From Bacteroides sp. UBA1317 (GTDB lineage: Bacteria > Bacteroidota > Bacteroidia > Bacteroidales > Bacteroidaceae), in contig DBTL01000054.1 of assembly GCA_002307035.1 (NCBI GenBank), positions 406 through 18,730 on the forward strand: 18,325 bases of DNA, given 5' to 3'. A program made the position numbers and the translations under genes. The notes under the pieces were generated by a model. The model was not told where the DNA came from. It did no database searches and saw nothing but the letters and a program-made list of their open reading frames with translations. The stretch's first letter is position 1. The number at the start of each line of letters is the position of its first letter. Positions 14,661-18,325 of the stretch are shown in pieces.

Positions 14661-16253
14661 TTATTTATTCTTCTTTTTGCGTGCTAATGTTTGGATGCAA
14701 TCTCTGCGGGGGATAATGACAGATACCCCTTTGTAGTCAATTTCCTCTCGTATCATTCGTTTCATTTCTTCGTAATTCTTCTTTAGTGGAACGATGATGC
14801 GGATGTGTTCCGGTTCTACTCCGAGGCCGGCACAAATAGCTTCCAAACGTCCTGTTCCTGCGGAATCTTGTCCCCCTGTCATGGCTGTCGTTTCGTTGTC
14901 GGATATGATGATGGTAACATTTGCCTTTTCGTTAACGCAGTCTAGCAGACCGGTCATTCCCGAATGGGTAAAAGTTGAATCGCCGATAACAGCGACTGCC
15001 GGATGGAGACCTCCATCAGAAGCTCCTTTGGCCATTGTGATAGAAGCACCCATATCTACACACGAGTCGATGGCATGAAAAGGAGCATTGGCTCCTAGCG
15101 TGTAGCAGCCGATATCGCTAAATACTTTATGAGTAGGATATTCCTCTTTTAATACTTCCGTCAGAGTTGTGTACATGTCTCTATGTCCACAGCCTTCACA
15201 AAGTGCGGGTGGACGCATTTCCACGATATCGGGTATTGTGAAGTAAGATTTATGTTTTTTTCCTACGGCAAGAGCCACGGTATCAGGATTTAATTCTCCA
15301 TCCTGAGAGATGGTGCCGTCTAGTCTTCCTTTTATTTTCAACCCCATGCCCAGATATCCTTTCAGTTGCTTTTCCACAAATGGTTGCCCGTCTTCCAAGA
15401 TTAGAATCTCGTCGCATGCTTCAACCAATTGTTTCAACTGCTTCTTAGGCAATGGATACTGGCCGATTTTTAACACCGGATACTCACATCCTTCGGGATA
15501 ATTTTCCATTAGGTAGTTATATGCGATGCCACAGGCTACAATACCCATTTTCCTGTTTGGCCCATCAATGTATGAGTTATAAGATGATTCTTCTGAAGCC
15601 TTTATGAATTCGTCTTGACGGGCAAGAAGAGCTTTGTATCGTTTTCGGGCGTTTCCGGGGAGCAGGATGAATTGTCGCGGGTCGTTACTGAAAGAAAGAT
15701 TGTTTTGAGGTCTTTGCGCTTTACGTTCCACACCGGAACGAGAATGCGCCAGACGTGTCACCATACGTAACAGTAGCGGTTCTCCTGTTCTTTCAGAAAA
15801 TTCAAATCCGCTGTACACCATGTCGTAAGCCTCTTGCTGATTACTTGGCTCATACATTGGAATCAGCGAGAAGTCCCCATAGAAACGGCTGTCTTGTTCG
15901 TTTTGTGAAGAGTGCATGCTTGGATCGTCCGCAGCAACCACAATCAGTCCGCCTTTTACTCCCGTAATAGCTGAGTTAATAAAGCAATCGGCAGCCACAT
16001 TCAGTCCAACATGCTTCATGCAGACCAATGCCCGTTTACCTACGAATGACAGGCCCAATGCTGCCTCCATAGCAGTCTTTTCATTGGCCGACCAGCGGCT
16101 ATGTATATTCCTCTCTTTCGTAAGGGTGGCTCCTTGAATGTATTCCGTAATCTCGGTAGAAGGAGTTCCGGGATACGCATATACGCCCGAAAGTCCGGCA
16201 TCTAAAGCTGCTTGAGCAATCGCTTCATCTCCGAGTAAAAGTTGCTTGTCCAT
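14661..16253 (-). CDS. iorA: Indolepyruvate:ferredoxin oxidoreductase, alpha subunit (no C-terminal ferredoxin domain)
   Basis: Thiamine-diphosphate subunit of the aryl-pyruvate:ferredoxin oxidoreductase. The 530-aa protein has YAYPGTPSTEI (25-35) and the pyrimidine-binding domain (to about 180), then a middle transketolase-C-like domain (235-330). A TPP-binding domain follows: LCEGCGHR (351-358), SDIGCYTLG (379-387), GDSTFTHSGMTGLLDCVNE (424-442) and ISDNETTAMTGGQ (450-462). It ends at VIIPRRDCIQTLARKKKNK. Archaeal IorA continues after this point with a domain binding two [4Fe-4S] clusters; here it is absent, and iorB starts 3 bp after the stop, so no remnant is left. The Cys-rich LCEGCGH might not replace it. 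It lies 56 bp downstream of mltG, no promoter is visible between them, and read-through is likely. Confidence 0.93.
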   Translation of the reverse strand: MDKQLLLGDEAIAQAALDAGLSGVYAYPGTPSTEITEYIQGATLTKERNIHSRWSANEKTAMEAALGLSFVGKRALVCMKHVGLNVAADCFINSAITGVKGGLIVVAADDPSMHSSQNEQDSRFYGDFSLIPMYEPSNQQEAYDMVYSGFEFSERTGEPLLLRMVTRLAHSRSGVERKAQRPQNNLSFSNDPRQFILLPGNARKRYKALLARQDEFIKASEESSYNSYIDGPNRKMGIVACGIAYNYLMENYPEGCEYPVLKIGQYPLPKKQLKQLVEACDEILILEDGQPFVEKQLKGYLGMGLKIKGRLDGTISQDGELNPDTVALAVGKKHKSYFTIPDIVEMRPPALCEGCGHRDMYTTLTEVLKEEYPTHKVFSDIGCYTLGANAPFHAIDSCVDMGASITMAKGASDGGLHPAVAVIGDSTFTHSGMTGLLDCVNEKANVTIIISDNETTAMTGGQDSAGTGRLEAICAGLGVEPEHIRIIVPLKKNYEEMKRMIREEIDYKGVSVIIPRRDCIQTLARKKKNK

Positions 16254-16309
16254 ATTGTTTTTTTTAGTGTTAATCAGGTATTAGTTGGTTGCTTATAAAT
16301 CGGAGACGA

Positions 16310-17347
16310 TTATTGAAAGATTTTTCTTTTGTTTAAGGCCTCCCAGTATTTGCGGGCATTTACCATGTGGTCAGCATAGTTGGCTGCAAAGTTGTGCGTG
16401 CCAGAGAAGTCCTCTTTGGCACACATATATATATAATTGTGTTTCACATAATTCAGCACACTATCAATGCCCTTCACGGATGGTATTCGGATGGGGCCGG
16501 GAGGTAATCCTATGTTTTTATATGTATTGTAAGGTGAGTTAATGCTGAGGTATTCATTTTTGATCCGTCTCAGACTGAAATCCTGCAAGGCGAATTTGAT
16601 TGTAGGGTCTGCTTGCAGAGGCATCGATGCGTGATATCGATTCAAATATAAGCCCGCTACCATTGGCTTTTCATTGTCGTTGTTGGTTTCTTCTTCCACA
16701 ATAGATGCAACAGTGGAAACTTCTTCCGGTGTTAACCCGATAGCTTTAGCTTTAGCTAGTCGCTCTTTGTTCCAGAATTTGGCATGCTCTTTTTGCATCC
16801 GCTTGAAGAAGTCGTCTAAACTTATATCCCAATACACCTGATAAGTTTCAGGAATAAACAGGCATATAATCGTTTCCTCTTTATAGCCCATCTTCGCACA
16901 AAAGGCAGAGTCTGAAAGTTTAGAAGCAACCTCCGTGGAGTCAATCATTAGTTGCGTTCCTATGTTGCGTGCTAATTTTTCTTTTGTTCGTACATTGCCT
17001 ATTGTCAGATTTAAAGGTGTTTGCCGTCCTCTTGCCAGACGTTTGAATACGTGGTACACATTATCTCCGGGTTTTATGAGATATCGTCCGGTATGTATAT
17101 TCTTTGCATAATCTTGATATTCGGCCATCCAGCGAAATCCACTTAAATTGCCTGGTAATCCTTTGGCTATTACCTTGTTATAAATAGAGTCAAGCGTGTC
17201 GTCTCTATCAACATAGACGTAAACTTCTTTTTGCGGATGAAATTGTGAGGAAAAGAAATAGTAGTATACAGTGCTTATAGCTATAAAACCAGCTGCAGAA
17301 AGAATGGCTGCAATTAGTGATAATTTTTTCTTGTTTTTCTTAATCAT
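16310..17347 (-). CDS. mltG: Endolytic peptidoglycan transglycosylase MltG (YceG-like)
   Basis: Inner-membrane lytic transglycosylase that cuts nascent glycan strands in the periplasm and is thought to set their length. The 345-aa protein has a basic N-terminus, one membrane helix (about 9-32), a LysM-like region (TGRYLIKPGDNVYHVFKRLA, 86-105), and the catalytic YceG domain. TVASIVEEETNND carries the probable catalytic Glu218, matching the ASIVEKET motif of E. coli MltG. Further family blocks are LQADPTIKFAL (244-254) and SPYNTYKNIGLPPGPI (271-286). Size is typical (E. coli 340). It follows the nuclease gene by 108 bp. That gap has a -7-like TATCTTTG on the minus strand (17373-17380) but no clear -33 box. 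Confidence 0.95.
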   Translation of the reverse strand: MIKKNKKKLSLIAAILSAAGFIAISTVYYYFFSSQFHPQKEVYVYVDRDDTLDSIYNKVIAKGLPGNLSGFRWMAEYQDYAKNIHTGRYLIKPGDNVYHVFKRLARGRQTPLNLTIGNVRTKEKLARNIGTQLMIDSTEVASKLSDSAFCAKMGYKEETIICLFIPETYQVYWDISLDDFFKRMQKEHAKFWNKERLAKAKAIGLTPEEVSTVASIVEEETNNDNEKPMVAGLYLNRYHASMPLQADPTIKFALQDFSLRRIKNEYLSINSPYNTYKNIGLPPGPIRIPSVKGIDSVLNYVKHNYIYMCAKEDFSGTHNFAANYADHMVNARKYWEALNKRKIFQ

Positions 17348-17372
17348 CGAATGAGTGTGTTGAATTTCGCGC

Positions 17373-17380
17373 CAAAGATA
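17373..17380 (-). promoter_or_regulatory. Possible -7 element for mltG
   Basis: Minus strand reads TATCTTTG, a match to TAnnTTTG, 25 bp before the mltG start. No TTTG is present 19-20 bases further upstream, so the call is weak. Confidence 0.35.
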
Positions 17381-17455
17381 TAAAGAAATGGGTGAATAGG
17401 ATTGGTTGATGGACTAAAATCTTTCTTAAATTTCTTTGAAGGGAATTTTGGAACA

Positions 17456-18292
17456 CTAATTCATGGGCCAGTGAGAGAAGTCTATTTGTGATTCAATTTG
17501 CCTTTCGAGTTTATTGGGTAAATGAGAAAAGAAATCTAAACCGGTTATGCTTTCTATATTGTCAATCGTTATGCAATAACTTCTAAGGTTGGCAACAGAA
17601 CGCTCATTCTTAAAGATAAAACCGATAGCTCTCGGAGTCGGGAAAGGAGATAGTATTATTTTAAAGAATCCTGTTGGAACAGTAATCGAATTTCGTCCGA
17701 TAGTCTTTGATTGCTTATCGACCAAAGGTCCACAAATAATGATCAGTACACTGTCCGCTTTTGCCCAATCACGAATTTGGCTTTCCAGATCCTTCCATTT
17801 TCTTCGGTTTAGTTCCGGATGCTGAGGACAAACGTTGCTAAAGTAGAATGATTCCTTCATTGCTACCTCATCCCATTTCATGTCTGCAGCCGGAGCCATG
17901 TGCCCTTTGTCAAAACCGCTACGAGCATAGTCCTTGTTGCTGGCACTGTTCCCGTAAACGAAGGGATCGCTCATGAAACGATTATTTCTTTTTGCTTTAC
18001 CAGTGAGTTCGGCTCTGGTAAGTTCATAAGAGACCCAATTTGGTAGTTTCCACGATTTATTGTATGAAACAATATACCCTCTATGCTTTATAACTTGTTC
18101 TTCTCGGGAAGTTGTCGCATTGGGAATCTCTAAGTTTTGAAGATTTTGTTTGTTTAAAGTTGCGCCTTGATAGGTCTCTTGTCCGAATACTGGTAAATAG
18201 GAGAGAAAAAAGAGTTGAATCGCTATAAATAATATAGTGATAGTTGTAAAAGAGAGACGTGTTACCTTATAAGGAAGTTCCTGCGGCTGCAT
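17456..18292 (-). CDS. Secreted DNA/RNA non-specific endonuclease
   Basis: Sugar-non-specific nuclease of the Serratia NucA/EndoG (beta-beta-alpha metal) family, expected to cut DNA and RNA outside the cytoplasm. The 278-aa protein has a hydrophobic signal segment (13-37, cleavage near VFGQ) after a 12-residue start. The catalytic motif is SGFDKGHMAPAADM, with DKGH (128-131) in place of the usual DRGH and His131 as general base. NRRKWKDLE carries Asn162 (metal ligand) and Glu170, spaced by eight as in Serratia nuclease. The only in-frame ATG before the signal segment is at 18292, two bases from the tRNA 3' end, so the gene seems to have almost no leader. It is followed by mltG on the same strand. 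Such nucleases may serve nutrient scavenging or defence; the role here is unknown. Confidence 0.92.
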   Translation of the reverse strand: MQPQELPYKVTRLSFTTITILFIAIQLFFLSYLPVFGQETYQGATLNKQNLQNLEIPNATTSREEQVIKHRGYIVSYNKSWKLPNWVSYELTRAELTGKAKRNNRFMSDPFVYGNSASNKDYARSGFDKGHMAPAADMKWDEVAMKESFYFSNVCPQHPELNRRKWKDLESQIRDWAKADSVLIIICGPLVDKQSKTIGRNSITVPTGFFKIILSPFPTPRAIGFIFKNERSVANLRSYCITIDNIESITGLDFFSHLPNKLERQIESQIDFSHWPMN

Positions 18293-18293
18293 G

Positions 18294-18325
18294 AGCCGGT
18301 AGCCGGACTTGAACCGGCGACCTAC
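18294..18325 (-). tRNA. 3' part of a tRNA gene, probably tRNA-Thr (runs off the right edge)
   Basis: On the minus strand the end reads variable loop GTAGGTC, T-arm GCCGG-TTCAAGT-CCGGC (perfect 5-bp stem, standard TTCAAGT loop), acceptor strand TACCGGC, then T as discriminator at 18294; no CCA is encoded. The anticodon lies outside the window. The variable loop and acceptor sequence remind me of Bacteroides tRNA-Thr, but identity is a guess. Confidence 0.85.

Noticed and set aside
13850..16137. Plus-strand open frames opposite xpt, iorB and iorA
   Set aside because: They are antisense shadows of well-conserved genes, without signal, domain or start-site support.
18292..18325. tRNA 3' end as a mobile-element attachment site
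   Set aside because: No integrase, no repeated copy of the tRNA end, and the genes next to it are ordinary chromosomal ones within this window.

Overview
The window looks like chromosomal DNA from a Bacteroides-type member of the Bacteroidota. It is fairly AT-rich. It contains a near-perfect Bacteroidetes sigma promoter (TTTG-N19-TAnnTTTG), lacks obvious Shine-Dalgarno sites, and encodes cell-envelope proteins typical of the group: a TonB-dependent receptor, OmpA-like and YjbH-like outer-membrane proteins, and a lipoprotein with acidic residues after its cysteine. No insertion sequence, phage gene or CRISPR array is visible. No gene-free stretch exceeds about 300 bases; the largest gaps are the 210 bp before the TonB receptor, the 198 bp between def and the TPR gene, and the 186 bp between ruvX and the first outer-membrane gene.

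Left block (1-4201, minus strand): ruvX, def, a large secreted TPR protein, then thrS, which runs off the left edge. This is a housekeeping cluster for DNA/RNA quality, N-terminal protein processing and tRNA-Thr charging, with the TPR protein as an envelope-related passenger.

Outer-membrane operon (4312-8648, plus strand): a canonical promoter, a 415-aa protein resembling the C-terminal half of YjbH, a His-tailed lipoprotein (DUF3869-like), a 250-aa protein resembling the N-terminal half of YjbH, an OmpA-family barrel with a peptidoglycan-binding domain, then a strong intrinsic terminator. It reads as a self-contained envelope complex whose large porin-like YjbH component is split over two genes in reversed order. 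This is the least explained system in the window.

Porphyrin/iron operon (8736-13447, plus strand): a promoter with an inverted repeat, a TonB-dependent receptor, an AmpG/RhtX-type MFS permease and a full-length HemN, with 14 bp and then -4 bp between genes. The simplest reading is import of a tetrapyrrole (or iron chelate) across both membranes, feeding oxygen-independent coproporphyrinogen III dehydrogenase.

Right block (13465-18325, minus strand): a partial tRNA (probably Thr), a secreted DNA/RNA non-specific endonuclease starting almost at the tRNA 3' end, mltG, iorA, iorB and xpt. IorA lacks the C-terminal ferredoxin domain known from archaeal enzymes. hemN and xpt converge with only 17 bp between them and no visible terminator.
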